Assembly: GCA_963703385.1 (NCBI GenBank)
Contig: OY969816.1
Location: forward strand, 186,001 to 250,000
Reading direction: 5' to 3'
Source: Rhodoblastus sp963703385
GTDB lineage: Bacteria > Pseudomonadota > Alphaproteobacteria > Rhizobiales > Beijerinckiaceae
DNA length: 64,000 nucleotides
Shown: one piece after another, positions 1 to 9,632 of the stretch
Position numbering within the stretch: position 1 is the first letter of the stretch
Layout of the letters: each line of letters starts with the position of its first letter
Position numbers and translations under genes: made by a program
The notes under the pieces: model-generated
What the model was told of the DNA's origin: nothing
What the model saw: the letters and a program-made list of their open reading frames with translations, nothing else
Database searches by the model: none

Positions 1-1
1 T

Positions 2-82
2 CATCTCTCCGAGGAAAAGGCCAAGAGCATGTGCGCGGCGGTCAAATCCGCAGGCGGCTCGTGCTTCATCGCCAGGGATTGA
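2..82 (+). CDS. SPOR-domain protein, C-terminal end (partial)
   Basis: Only the last 26 codons are present; the gene enters from the left edge and stops with TGA at 80-82. The residues (KAKSMCAAVKSAGGSCFIAR) fit the end of a SPOR peptidoglycan-binding domain, which in Hyphomicrobiales commonly precedes nagZ and scpAB. The family binds glycan strands lacking stem peptides and acts at the division site. The assignment rests on this short tail plus gene order, so it is moderately sure. Confidence 0.6.
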   Translation, partial: HLSEEKAKSMCAAVKSAGGSCFIARD

Positions 83-103
83 ACCGGCAGGGATTGAGCG
101 GGC

Positions 104-1117
104 TTGAATTTTCGCGCCTTCATCGCCGGCTGCGCCGGCCCCGTCCTCAGCCCCGACGAACGCGCTTTCCTCAAGGAGACGCGGCCGTGGGGGCTGATCC
201 TTTTTCGCCGCAATGTCGAAACGCCGGATCAGGTCCGCGCGCTGACCGAATCCTTCCGCGACCTTGTGGGGGCGGACGCCGCCGTGCTGGTCGATCAGGA
301 GGGCGGCAGGGTGCAGCGGCTCGGTCCGCCGCACTGGCCGGTCTATCCGCCGGCCGCCGTATTCGGGCGGATGGGCGCGCAGGGCGCGCGTCTGGCCGAA
401 CTTTCCGCGCGCCTGATGGCTCATGACCTGTGCGCGGTTGGGATCGACGTCGATTGCCTGCCGGTGCTGGATTCGCCGGCGCCCGGCGCCCATCAGGTGA
501 TCGGCGACCGCGCCTATGCCGACAATCCGGGCGACGTCGCCCGTCTAGGCCGCGCCGCCGCGCGCGGCCTGATGGCCGGCGGGATCATGCCGGTGATGAA
601 ACATATTCCCGGCCATGGCCGCGCCCTCGCCGACAGTCATCTCGAACTCCCGCGTGTAAAAGCCGGGCGCGAAAAACTGGAGACGGATTTCGCGCCCTTC
701 CGCGCCAATGCCGATCTTCCCGCGGCGATGACCGCCCATGTGGTCTATGAGGCGCTCGATCCTGTTTTTCCGGCGACTCTTTCGCGCGCCGTTGTCGAAA
801 ATGTCGTGCGCGGAGAGATCGGCTTCGACGGCCTCCTGATGACCGACGATCTTTCGATGAAAGCGCTCGAGGGGCGTTTCGTCGAACGCGCGGCGCGGGC
901 TTTTGGCGCCGGGGTGGACCTTGCCTTGCATTGCAACGGCGACCTGACCGAGGCGGAAGGGGTGGCGCAGGCCGCGCCGGTCCTCGCCGGGCCTTCGCTG
1001 GAGCGCGTGGAGCGGGCCAGGGCGACGGTCAAGGCGGCGGCGGAAAAGGCGGCGAAACCCTTCGATCCTGTGGAAGCGCGGGCGGAATTGTTCGCGGCGC
1101 TTGCGGCCTTGGCGTGA
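104..1117 (+). CDS. nagZ: Beta-N-acetylhexosaminidase NagZ
   Basis: A 337-residue family 3 glycoside hydrolase. It removes GlcNAc from GlcNAc-anhydroMurNAc peptides in cytoplasmic peptidoglycan recycling. The family signature KHIPGHGR lies near residue 165, and the nucleophile segment MTDDLSMKAL near residue 246 supplies the catalytic Asp. Length matches the family. No ATG fits; the reading starts at TTG 104, 21 bases after the SPOR stop, so the exact start is uncertain. It is followed by scpA with a short gap, the standard order in this group. Confidence 0.92.
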   Translation: MNFRAFIAGCAGPVLSPDERAFLKETRPWGLILFRRNVETPDQVRALTESFRDLVGADAAVLVDQEGGRVQRLGPPHWPVYPPAAVFGRMGAQGARLAELSARLMAHDLCAVGIDVDCLPVLDSPAPGAHQVIGDRAYADNPGDVARLGRAAARGLMAGGIMPVMKHIPGHGRALADSHLELPRVKAGREKLETDFAPFRANADLPAAMTAHVVYEALDPVFPATLSRAVVENVVRGEIGFDGLLMTDDLSMKALEGRFVERAARAFGAGVDLALHCNGDLTEAEGVAQAAPVLAGPSLERVERARATVKAAAEKAAKPFDPVEARAELFAALAALA

Positions 1118-1158
1118 TTCCCGCAGGCTGTGAGCCTGATTCGTTTAGAGTTGCAGCA

Positions 1159-1995
1159 ATGGAGCGGGATCTCGACGCTCCGCAGGAAGACGCGACGCCG
1201 GTCCTGGAGCCGGCCGAGGCGGCTTTCGAGGCGGAGGGCGCCAGAAACGACGAAGAGGCGGATTTCCGGGTCGATATCGATGGCTATGAAGGGCCGCTCG
1301 ACCTGCTGCTGGAGCTTGCCCGCCGCCAGAAGGTTGACCTGAGCCGTATTTCGGTCCTCGCGCTGGCCGAGCAATATCTGGAGTTCATCGAGGCCGCGCG
1401 CCGCGTCCGGCTGGAGCTGGCCGCCGATTACCTCGTCATGGCGGCCTGGCTCGCCTATCTGAAGTCGCGCCTGCTGCTGCCCGCGCCGCCCAAGGCCCAG
1501 GAGCCGGATCCGAAGGATCTCGCCGCCAATCTCGCCCGGCGGCTGAGCCGCCTCCAGGCGATCCGCGTCGCGGCGGAACGGCTGATGAACCGTCCGCGCC
1601 TCGACCGCGACCTGTTCATGCGCGGCGCGCCGGAAGGGCTCGACATCATTCAGGCGCCGATTTTCCGCGCGAGCCTGTTCGATCTCCTCTCGGCTTACGC
1701 CCGCCAGCGCCAGAAGCAGGCCTTGTCCCATGTCTCGTTCAAGATCCGGCAGGTCTGGTCGCTCGCCGAGGCGCGCGAGGCCCTTGAGCGCATCGTCGGC
1801 ATGGCGGTCGAATGGACCGCGCTCGACGATTATCTGATAGACTGGGTCGCAACCCCGGCCCAGGCCCGCACCGCCCGCGCCTCGACCTTTTCCGCCTCGC
1901 TGGAAATGGTCAAGGAGGGGCTGATCGACCTGCGCCAGGACCGCGCCTTCGCGCCGCTGATGCTGCGCCAGCGCCAGGCGCTGGCGGCGGAGTGA
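1159..1995 (+). CDS. scpA: Segregation and condensation protein A
   Basis: A 278-residue kleisin subunit of the SMC-ScpAB condensin that organises and segregates the chromosome. After an acidic leader of about 35 residues, the conserved segment YEGPLDLLLELARRQKVDL (about residues 42-60) is the SMC-head-binding N-terminal helix of ScpA; the C-terminal winged-helix region binds the partner SMC head. ATG 1159 was chosen because the conserved part follows directly; upstream codons in the same frame belong to the nagZ region. scpB follows after 147 bases filled with inverted repeats. Confidence 0.93.
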   Translation: MERDLDAPQEDATPVLEPAEAAFEAEGARNDEEADFRVDIDGYEGPLDLLLELARRQKVDLSRISVLALAEQYLEFIEAARRVRLELAADYLVMAAWLAYLKSRLLLPAPPKAQEPDPKDLAANLARRLSRLQAIRVAAERLMNRPRLDRDLFMRGAPEGLDIIQAPIFRASLFDLLSAYARQRQKQALSHVSFKIRQVWSLAEAREALERIVGMAVEWTALDDYLIDWVATPAQARTARASTFSASLEMVKEGLIDLRQDRAFAPLMLRQRQALAAE

Positions 1996-2122
1996 CATCG
2001 GTTCTCGTTCACGAGAACCGATGAGGAGCGAACGACATAGGGCGTCGGAAGACGCCCGTCTGGCGACGGGCTGTGGCCGAGCTTATGCGAGGGGTCGTTG
2101 ATCGCGACGCGTCGCGATCAAC
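1996..2122. repeat. Cluster of four perfect inverted repeats between scpA and scpB
   Basis: Four hairpins are packed into 127 bases immediately after the scpA stop: 13-bp arms at 1996-2008 and 2011-2023 (arm CATCGGTTCTCGT); 7-bp arms at 2040-2046 and 2051-2057; 6-bp arms at 2055-2060 and 2065-2070; and an uninterrupted 26-bp palindrome at 2097-2122 (half site GTTGATCGCGACG). None is followed by a T-run, so simple termination is not indicated. The arrangement resembles a dispersed palindromic repeat unit (inference). Confidence 0.85.
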
Positions 2123-2142
2123 AAGAAAGGAAATAAAGTTTC

Positions 2143-2862
2143 TTGCCGGATCAAGAACCCTTGTTCGATCTCAAGGCGGCGGACGCCGCCGCGCTGCTCG
2201 CCCGCGAAAAACCGGACGAGGCGCAGCGCGAGGTGATGCGGCTGTGCGAGGCGATGATTTTCGCCGCGACCGAGCCCCTGAGCGAGGAGGAAATGCTCAG
2301 GCGCCTGCCGGGGGGCGCCGATCTGGCCGCGGCGCTCGCCTACCTCAAGGCGGAATATTTCGCGCGAGGCGTCAACCTTGTCAGGGTCGGCAAGAAATGG
2401 CTGTTCCGCACCGCGCCGGACCTCGCCTTCGTGCTGCAACGCGAGCAGCAGGCGCAGAAAAAACTGTCGCGCGCCGCGATGGAGACCCTGGCGATCGTCG
2501 CCTACCACCAGCCGGCGACCCGCGCCGAGATCGAGGACATTCGCGGCGTGGCGCTGTCCAAGGGCACGATGGACGTGCTGCTGGAGACCGGCTGGGTGCG
2601 CCTGCGCGGCCGCCGCCGCGCGCCGGGCCGCCCGGTGACCTACGGCACCACCGAAGCCTTTCTCCTCCATTTCGGCCTGGAGCAGATTTCCGACCTTCCC
2701 GGCCTCGACGAGCTGAAAGGCGCGGGCCTGTTCGACGGCCGCCTGCCCAAGGGTTTTGGCGTGCCCCAGCCGCGCGACGATTCCGCTCTGATGGAAGACG
2801 AGGAGCCTTTGGGCGACGAGCCGCTCAACGAGGCTTTCGCTTCTGACCTGCCGGAGGATTAG
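2143..2862 (+). CDS. scpB: Segregation and condensation protein B
   Basis: A 239-residue protein with two winged-helix domains that dimerises and binds ScpA in the SMC condensin. Recognisable segments are EAMIFAATEPLSEEEML (about residues 36-52), the first winged helix, and SRAAMETLAIVAYHQPATRAE (about 107-127), the highly conserved start of the second domain, followed by TYGTTEAFLLHFGL. The start is a TTG at 2143 preceded by a purine-rich stretch; no ATG lies nearer. The last 38 bases overlap the convergent helicase gene. Confidence 0.92.
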   Translation: MPDQEPLFDLKAADAAALLAREKPDEAQREVMRLCEAMIFAATEPLSEEEMLRRLPGGADLAAALAYLKAEYFARGVNLVRVGKKWLFRTAPDLAFVLQREQQAQKKLSRAAMETLAIVAYHQPATRAEIEDIRGVALSKGTMDVLLETGWVRLRGRRRAPGRPVTYGTTEAFLLHFGLEQISDLPGLDELKGAGLFDGRLPKGFGVPQPRDDSALMEDEEPLGDEPLNEAFASDLPED

Positions 2863-4549
2863 CCGCGGCGTCGGGTTTGTGCGGCTTGGGGCCGCCTTTG
2901 CCTGGCCTGGGGCCGCTGTTGTCGTCCGGGGCGCCGACCCGTTCGATGCGGATCGCGTCGCCGCCCGGCCGACGCATGTTCTGCAAAAAGGCCTCGGCGG
3001 CCGAGGCGGCGATCTCGACCCTGCTGTCTTTTGGGAAAATGCGGATCGCGCCGATGTCGGCGCGGGTCACGCCGCCCTTGCGGCACAGCATGGGCAGCAT
3101 CCATTTGGGATCGGCGTTGCGCTCGCGGCCGATGTCGAGCCGGAACCACACCCCGCCGGCCATGGGCTCTCGCGCGCCGCGCTTTTGCTTGCCGGCCCCG
3201 GAAAAGTCCGGTCCGACGCCGGGATCGGAGACTTCTTCCGCCTCGGGCAGCCGGGCGCGCAAAAGCCGGGCCAACGCCTGGGCGCATTTTTCCGGCCCCA
3301 GTTCGGCGAGCAAAGCGGCGGCGATCTCGTTGTCCTCTTCGCCCGGCTCTCCGCCAAAAATCTCGTCGCGCGTCATGCGCTCGCGGTCGAGCCTGCGGAT
3401 GTCCTCGGCGCTTGGCGGCGCCTGCCAGTGCGGCGCGACCTTGGCCTCGGCGAAGAGATTTTCCGCGCGGCGGCGCGACTTGGGCGGCGCGAGCAGGACG
3501 CTGACGCCCTTGCGCCCGGCGCGGCCGGTTCTCCCTGAGCGATGCTGCAAGGCTTCAGCGTCGTGCGGCATGTCGGCGTGGATCACCAGCCCGACGGTGG
3601 GTAGGTCGAGGCCGCGCGCCGCGACATCGGTGGCGACGCAGACTCTTGCGCGGCCGTCGCGCAAGGCCTGGATCGAGAGGTTGCGCTCGTGCTGGCCGAG
3701 TTCGCCGGACAGCAGGGCGGCGGAAAAGCCGCGCTCCTGCAACATGGCCTGCAAATGGCGCGAGGCCTCGCGGGTGTTGCAGAAGACGATCGCGGTCGGC
3801 GAATCGAAAAAGCGCAGCAGGTTGATGACGACCTTTTCCGTCTCGCGCGAATCGACCCGCACCGCGCGATAATCGATGTCGGCATGGCCGGTTTCCGCGC
3901 CTTTCGCCTCGATGCGCAGGGCGTTGCGCTGATATTTTTTCGCCAGCGCGACGATTGCTTTCGGCATGGTCGCGGAGAAGAGCAGGGTGCGACGGTTTTC
4001 CGGGGTCGCGTCGAGGATGAATTCGAGGTCCTCGCGAAAGCCCATGTCGAGCATTTCGTCGGCCTCGTCGAGCGCGACCGCCGCAAGGCGCGACAGGTCG
4101 AGCGCGCGGCGTTCGAGATGGTCGCGCAGCCGGCCCGGCGTGCCGACCACGATCTCCGCGCCGGCTGCAAGCGCGCGGCGCTCGACATGGGGACTCATGC
4201 CGCCGACGCAAGCGACGATCCGCGCCCCGGCCTGGGCGTAAAGCCAGCGCAGCTCTTGCGCGACCTGGAGCGCCAGTTCGCGGGTCGGCGCGATGACGAG
4301 GCCGAGCGGGACGCCGCTGTTCGAGACCTTTTCGCCGGCGCCCAAGATTTTTTCGCCGGCGCCAATGATGTCGGAAGCCATGGCGAGGCCGAAGGCGACG
4401 GTCTTGCCGGAGCCGGTCTGGGCCGAAACCAGAATGTCGCGGCCTTCCGCCTCCGGCCGCATCACCGCGGCCTGGACGGGGGTCGGCGCGAGATAATCAT
4501 GCTCGGCGAGGGCGCGGGCCAGCGGCGGGCTGGCGTTTTCGAAGGTCAA
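2825..4549 (-). CDS. DEAD-box RNA helicase with DbpA-type RNA-binding domain
   Basis: A 574-residue ATP-dependent RNA helicase. Visible motifs are the Q-motif region (LAPTPVQAAVM, about 20-30), Walker A AQTGSGKT (43-50), PTRELALQ, DEAD (near 163), SAT, and motif VI HRSGRTGRAGR. The C-terminal part (WFRLDIGRERNADPKWMLP onward) fits the DbpA-like RNA-binding domain, which suggests a role in 23S rRNA or ribosome maturation. The tail is basic and disordered. Between motifs I and Ia is an unusual duplicated insert (GAGEKILGAGEK), encoded by a short DNA repeat near 4320-4370. Its 3' end overlaps scpB convergently. Confidence 0.92.
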   Translation of the reverse strand: MTFENASPPLARALAEHDYLAPTPVQAAVMRPEAEGRDILVSAQTGSGKTVAFGLAMASDIIGAGEKILGAGEKVSNSGVPLGLVIAPTRELALQVAQELRWLYAQAGARIVACVGGMSPHVERRALAAGAEIVVGTPGRLRDHLERRALDLSRLAAVALDEADEMLDMGFREDLEFILDATPENRRTLLFSATMPKAIVALAKKYQRNALRIEAKGAETGHADIDYRAVRVDSRETEKVVINLLRFFDSPTAIVFCNTREASRHLQAMLQERGFSAALLSGELGQHERNLSIQALRDGRARVCVATDVAARGLDLPTVGLVIHADMPHDAEALQHRSGRTGRAGRKGVSVLLAPPKSRRRAENLFAEAKVAPHWQAPPSAEDIRRLDRERMTRDEIFGGEPGEEDNEIAAALLAELGPEKCAQALARLLRARLPEAEEVSDPGVGPDFSGAGKQKRGAREPMAGGVWFRLDIGRERNADPKWMLPMLCRKGGVTRADIGAIRIFPKDSRVEIAASAAEAFLQNMRRPGGDAIRIERVGAPDDNSGPRPGKGGPKPHKPDAAANPPAGQKRKPR

Positions 4550-4589
4550 TGCGTTTCCGATCGATGGTTTGGTTAAGCGCCAGGGCGCT

Positions 4590-4619
4590 CTCCCTCTCCC
4601 CGTTCACCGGGAGAGGGAG
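4590..4619. terminator. Inverted repeat between helicase and trpE
   Basis: Arms CTCCCTCTCCC (4590-4600) and its exact complement (4609-4619) flank an 8-base loop. It lies just past the trpE stop and about 40 bases before the helicase start. No T-run follows on either strand. It may act as a weak terminator for trpE or may be one of the CTCCCTCTCC-type intergenic palindromes common in this order. Confidence 0.5.
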
Positions 4620-4623
4620 TTGA

Positions 4624-6157
4624 TCACTGCCCCCGTCTCGCCGAGGAGGCGAAGCGTAAAGCTTCCTCGGCGGCGCGGAACAAGGCGCGGGACTTGTTCA
4701 CGCATTCGCGCTGCTCGCTCGCCGGGTCGGAAGTCGTAGACGATCCCGGCCCCGGCCTGGACATGCATTTTGCCGTCCTTCACCACCGAGGTGCGCAGCA
4801 CGATGCAGGTATCCATTTCGCCGGAGGCGCCGAAATAGCCGATGCAGCCGCCGTAGATGCCGCGCTTGTCCACTTCGAGCTCGTCGACGATCTCCATGGC
4901 GCGGACTTTTGGCGCGCCCGAAACCGTTCCTGCCGGGAAACCCGCGGAGAGAGCGTCGATCAGGTCGTGGTTGGGATCGAGCTTGCCTTCGACATTGGAG
5001 ACGATGTGCATGACATGGCTGTAGCGCTCGACGACGAACTGCTCGGTCACGCTGACCGTGCCGACCTCGGCGACGCGGCCGACGTCGTTGCGGCCGAGAT
5101 CGAGCAGCATCAGATGTTCGGCGCGCTCCTTTTCGTCGGCCAGCAGCTCGCGCTCCAGCGCCTCGTCCTCCTCGCGGGTCGCGCCGCGCCAGCGGGTGCC
5201 GGCAATGGGGCGGATGGTGACCTTGCCGTCGCGGACGCGGACAAGAATTTCCGGGCTGGAGCAGACGATCTGGAAATCGGCGAAATCGAGATAGCACAGG
5301 AAAGGCGCCGGATTGACGCGGCGCAGCGCGCGATAGAGCGAAAAGGCCGGCAGCTGGAAGGGCGAGGTGAAGCGCTGCGACAGCACGACCTGGAAAATGT
5401 CGCCGGCGCGGATATAGGACTTGGCCGCCTCGACCATACGCTTGTAGCGCGCCTCGCCGGTGTTGGAGACCGGCTCGTGCGTCTGGAGCAGCAGCGCGTC
5501 GTCATATTGGCCCTCATGGCGCATCGGGCCTTCGAGCGCCGCCACGGCGCCGTCCAGCCGGGCGAGCGCCGCCTCATAGGCGGCCCGCGCGGCGATATGG
5601 GCCTGCGGGCGCACGGGCGTCACCAGCCAGATCTCGTCGCGCACCGAGTCGAACACCGCCATCAGGGTCGGGCGCACCAGCAGGGCGTCCGGCGTGCCGA
5701 TCGGATCGGGCTTGGGCGACGCGAGACGCTCCATCTCGCGCACCATGTCATAGCCGAGATAGCCGAACACGCCCGCCGCCATCGGCGGCATGCCGGAAAC
5801 GCCCGAAGCTGCGGCGGGGATGGCCGATTCATCGAGCAAAACCCGCAGGGCGTCGAGCGGCTTGCCCTCGCAGGGCGCAAAATTCTCGCGGTCGTGGCGC
5901 GCGGCGCGATTGATCTCGGCCTTGCCGTCGCGCACGCGAAAAATCACGTCGGGATCGAGGCCGATCATCGAATAGCGGCCGCGCGTCGCGCCGCCTTCGA
6001 CCGATTCGAGCAGGAAAATATCGCCGTTCCGGCCGTGCGACAGTTTGAGAAAGGCCGAAACCGGGGTTTCGAGGTCGGCGACCAGGGTCAGGCTGACCAG
6101 CGACGGCTCGCCGGCCTCGTAACGCGCGGCGAAGGCGTCGAATTCAGGCGTGAACAT
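4624..6157 (-). CDS. trpE: Anthranilate synthase component I, frameshifted near the 3' end
   Basis: Chorismate-binding subunit converting chorismate and ammonia or glutamine to anthranilate, the first committed step of tryptophan synthesis. The N-terminal regulatory domain is followed by the chorismate-binding domain (GRNDVGRVAEVGTV; FPAGTVSGAPKVRAMEI; YGGCIGYFG; GAGIVYD). ATG 6157 has GGGGAA ahead of it and lies 10 bases after the ppiD-like stop, so the two are probably cotranscribed. After VYD the frame shifts: one extra A on the plus strand (4731-4732) replaces the conserved tail ASEQRECVNKSRALFRAAEE with an unrelated one that ends at 4604. Removing that base restores a normal 510-residue protein ending at 4624. 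trpG does not follow. Confidence 0.9.
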
Positions 6158-6167
6158 CCCGATTCCC

Positions 6168-8074
6168 CTATTGCTGTCCGATGATCGCGGCATAGGCGGT
6201 CTGGTTCACATGCAGGCCCAGTTGCGACTGCAATCCCGAAACATATTGGGTGAAGAGATCGTCGCCGAGGGCTGAATCGAGCTGCGGCGCGATGGCCGCG
6301 ACGCCGGGGTTCTTCATGTCAAGCGGCGGGGTCGTGGCGTCGGTGACCTTGAACACGACGCGGCCGCCGGCGCCGGACAGGGCGACGCCGGCGCCGCCGA
6401 CCGGCGTGCCGAAAATCTGCTCGACGGCGGCGGGCGACAGGCCCGGCGCGCCGGAACGCCTGATCGGCGGGCTGTGGGCCAGGACCGCGCCATTGGCGGC
6501 GGCGATCTTGTCCGGGCTCTGCCCGGCGTCGATCTGGCGCGCGAGCTGATTGGCCTTGGCCGCAACCTGCTTTTGGGCCTCGTTGTCGCGCATGGCCTTG
6601 AGAATCTGGGCGCGGACCTCGGCGACAGGCAGCTGGCGCGAGGGCTGGACGGAATTGATCTCGAACCAGTCGTAGCCGCCGTCCCGGCGCGAGACCGAGT
6701 CATTGTCCACGCCGACGTCAGAGGCGAAAATCGCCTTGAGCAGGTCGGGATCGCCGGCGAGCGCGGGGATCGGCGCGCCGGGCTGGCCGGCCTCGCCCTT
6801 TCCGGCGCCGGAGGCGTCGGCGACATAAACCTGCGGCGTCAGCCCGGCGGCTTTCGCCGCGTCGGTCAGGTCCTTGCCGGCGGCGCGCTGGTCCTCGATC
6901 TTGTCGTGCAGCTTCTGGATCGCGTCCCGCGCCTGGGCGCGGGCCAGCTGGGCCTTGATCCGATCCTTGACCTCGTCGAAGGATTTTGTCGCGCCGGGCT
7001 CGATGCGCGAGACTTTTGCGAGCACGGTCCCGAACTTTCCGGCGACGGGCGGGGTGACGCCGGGCTGTTTCAGGGCGAAAGCGGCGCTCGCGATCGCCGG
7101 ATCGAACATCGCGCCCTCAGTGGTTTCGCCGATGTCAGCGAGCACCCCCCGGCCGACTTGTCGGCGGCGACCTTGTCGAAACTCTCGCCGGCGTCGATCC
7201 GCGCGCGCGCCTTGGCGGCGTCGGCGGCGTTGGCGAAGGTGAGCAGCGTGAGGTCGCGCTTTTCCGGCTTCGAATAAAGGCGCGCGGCGTCCCGGTCATA
7301 GATCTTGCGAGCTTCGTCGTCGCCGATCGCAATGGTTTTGGCGACGGCGTCCGGGGTCACGACCAGGGCGTTGACGGTGCGATATTCCGGGCTGCGGTAC
7401 ATGTCCTTGTGCAGGTCGTACCACGCTGTCACCGCGTCGTCGGAGGGCGGCGGCGCCCTGGAGAGATCGGGCGCCGGCAGGACGAAATAATCGGTCGTCC
7501 GGGTCTGGTTGGCGTAAGTATTGACGGCGGCGAGCAGGACCTCGGGGGACTTGAGGCCGCCGGTCAGCGCCGCGCCGATCTGCTTGCGCAAGGCGAACTG
7601 GCGCTGCTCGCGGATGAAGCTGGTTTCGGTATAGCCGTTCTGGCGCAACATCTGGTCCATCCGGGCCTGGTCGAAGCCGGCGGGGCCGGAAAAGGCCTTG
7701 TCGGCGCGGACCATCCCGGCGATATCGGCGTCGGAAAGCGCGAGGCCGAGGCGCCGCGCGTCCTGGTCGAGCGCGGAGCCGGTCACCAGCTCCGCCAGAA
7801 CCTGGCGGTCGAGGCCGATCTGGCGCGCCTCCTGGCTGGTGATGGCGCGCCGCGCCTGCTGCTGAAGCCGCTGCAGGTCGTTCTGGTAGGCGTTGCGATA
7901 GTCCTGGACGGTGATTTCCCGGTCGCCGATGGTCGCGAGCTGATTGGCGCGGAAATTGGTGAACATGTCGCGGATGCCCCAGAGGCCGAAGCCGACCACG
8001 ATCACGGCGGCGAAAGCCGCGAGAATGAGCCGGCCGAAGATATTCTTCGACATGACCCGCAGACCATCGAGCAT
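6168..8074 (-). CDS. ppiD: PpiD/SurA-type peptidyl-prolyl isomerase, split by a frameshift
   Basis: A membrane-anchored periplasmic folding factor. The N-terminal piece (8074 to about 7146) begins with a short cytoplasmic stretch, one transmembrane helix (LILAAFAAVIVVGFGLWGI) and a SurA-like chaperone region; the C-terminal piece (about 7146 to 6168) carries the parvulin region (ADIGETTEGAMFDPAIASAA) and the tail domain. The two pieces lie in different frames and meet at a run of six C (7145-7150, G on the coding strand). Seven would restore one protein of about 635 residues. ATG 8074 follows AGGAAA. Probably cotranscribed with trpE; divergent from tpiA. A sequencing indel is as likely as a real mutation. 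Confidence 0.85.
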
Positions 8075-8298
8075 CTGTTCTTTCCTGTTCTGGCGCCGGA
8101 TTGGGATGAGTGTGGCGCGCGGGACTATAGAAACGGCGAAGCCCCCACGCAACGGCCCTTCCCGCCAGCGCCTTTGAACTCAGTCCGGCTCCGAAAACAA
8201 GCCATTTGTCCCCTCGCGCGCGCTGCCGCTTCATTTCACCCCATTTCCAACTGGCTCGGGCTCTGCTATTCGGGCGGAAAACCTTGGGGGAAACGAAC

Positions 8299-9048
8299 AT
8301 GACGACGAAACTCCGCCCGCTTGCCGCCGGCAACTGGAAAATGAACGGCCTCAACGCCTCCATGGCTGAAATCTCGGCGATCGCCGCGCAAGCGACGCAG
8401 ATCGGCGGCGCGGATGTGCTGATCTGCCCCCCGGCGACCCTGATCTCCGCCGCTTGCGCGGCCGCCTCGGGGCGAATCGCCATCGGCGGCCAGGATTGCC
8501 ACGCCAAGCCTTCAGGAGCCCATACCGGCGATATTTCCGCCGAGCAGATCAAGGACGCCGGCGCGACTTTCGTCATCGTCGGCCATTCCGAGCGCCGCGC
8601 CGACCATGGCGAAAGCGACGAGGTGGTGCGCGCCAAGGCGGAAGGGGCGCTGCGCGCCGGGTTGACGGTCATCGTCTGCGTCGGCGAAACCCATCTTCAA
8701 CGCGACGCCGGCCAGACCCTGGCGGTGGTCGGCTCTCAGCTTTCCGGCTCCCTGCCGCATGGCGCGACCGCGAAGAATCTGGTGATCGCCTATGAGCCGG
8801 TCTGGGCCATCGGCACCGGCCTCACCCCGACCCCGGCCGATGTCGCCGAGGTCCATGGCTTCATCCGCCACGAACTGGTCGATCTCATGCCGGGCGAGGG
8901 CGCGTCCGTGCGCATCCTTTACGGCGGCTCGGTCAAGCCCTCCAACGCCGCCGAACTGATGGCGGTCGAGCATGTCAATGGCGCGCTGGTCGGCGGCGCG
9001 AGCCTGACCGCCAAGGATTTTCTCGGCATCGCCTCTGTTTACAAGTAA
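8299..9048 (+). CDS. tpiA: Triosephosphate isomerase
   Basis: A 249-residue TIM-barrel enzyme interconverting dihydroxyacetone phosphate and glyceraldehyde 3-phosphate. Active-site Lys is in GNWKMNG (residues 12-18), His in VGHSERR, and the general base Glu in AYEPVWAIGTG. The phosphate-binding end LYGGSV and GALVGGASL are present. ATG 8299 starts the conserved N-terminus after a purine-rich GGGGGAAAC. First gene of the common alphaproteobacterial order tpiA-secG-pyrG and divergent from the ppiD-like gene. Confidence 0.97.
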   Translation: MTTKLRPLAAGNWKMNGLNASMAEISAIAAQATQIGGADVLICPPATLISAACAAASGRIAIGGQDCHAKPSGAHTGDISAEQIKDAGATFVIVGHSERRADHGESDEVVRAKAEGALRAGLTVIVCVGETHLQRDAGQTLAVVGSQLSGSLPHGATAKNLVIAYEPVWAIGTGLTPTPADVAEVHGFIRHELVDLMPGEGASVRILYGGSVKPSNAAELMAVEHVNGALVGGASLTAKDFLGIASVYK

Positions 9049-9236
9049 GCGCCGCGCCGGGGTTCCCATCCGGCTCTTTTTGCGCTAAGACGCGCCGACC
9101 AGCCGTCGCGGCCCTGTCGCGGCGGCTTTTGCGGTTTTATGCGCAACCCGCATGATTCATGCGGAAACCGTATGGCAAGGCTTCTCAACGCCTTGGCCGG
9201 GAAGGCTTTTTTCCGGCAAGGCTCGAAGGACGACAC

Positions 9237-9632
9237 ATGCAGACGATTCTCATCGTCATTCACCTCCTGATCGTGGTGGCGCTGATCACCGTGGTTCTCC
9301 TGCAACGCTCGGAAGGCGGCGCCTTAGGGATGGGCGGCGGCGCGGGCGGCTTCTTCACCGGGCGCGGGCAGGCCAATGCGCTGACCCGGACGACGGCGAT
9401 TCTGGCGACCCTGTTCTTCATGACCAGCCTGGGCCTGACCATCCTGTCGACCCTGACGCACCCGAAGAAATCCGTCTTCGAAACGTCCGCGCCCGCGCCG
9501 GCTTCGCAGCAGAACGCCCCCGCGCCGTCCAAGGGCTCGGTGCTCGACCAGCTGAAGCAGATGGAACAGAACAAGGCGTCGTCCGCGCCGCAGGCTCCCG
9601 AGCCCGCCCCGGCGCCGCCGCGTTCGCAGTAA
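9237..9632 (+). CDS. secG: Preprotein translocase subunit SecG
   Basis: A 131-residue inner-membrane subunit of the SecYEG channel. Two transmembrane helices (about residues 2-20 and 54-75) flank the conserved cytoplasmic loop (LLQRSEGGALGMGGG). As in other alphaproteobacteria the C-terminus is extended by a Pro/Ala/Gln-rich tail. ATG 9237 starts the first helix. It lies between tpiA and pyrG, with a 126-base gap before pyrG. Confidence 0.95.
   Translation: MQTILIVIHLLIVVALITVVLLQRSEGGALGMGGGAGGFFTGRGQANALTRTTAILATLFFMTSLGLTILSTLTHPKKSVFETSAPAPASQQNAPAPSKGSVLDQLKQMEQNKASSAPQAPEPAPAPPRSQ

Noticed and set aside
2073..2846. Long open frame overlapping scpB
   Set aside because: It is an out-of-frame shadow in high-GC coding DNA with an Arg/Gly/Ala-rich product; scpB in the neighbouring frame has clear family motifs.
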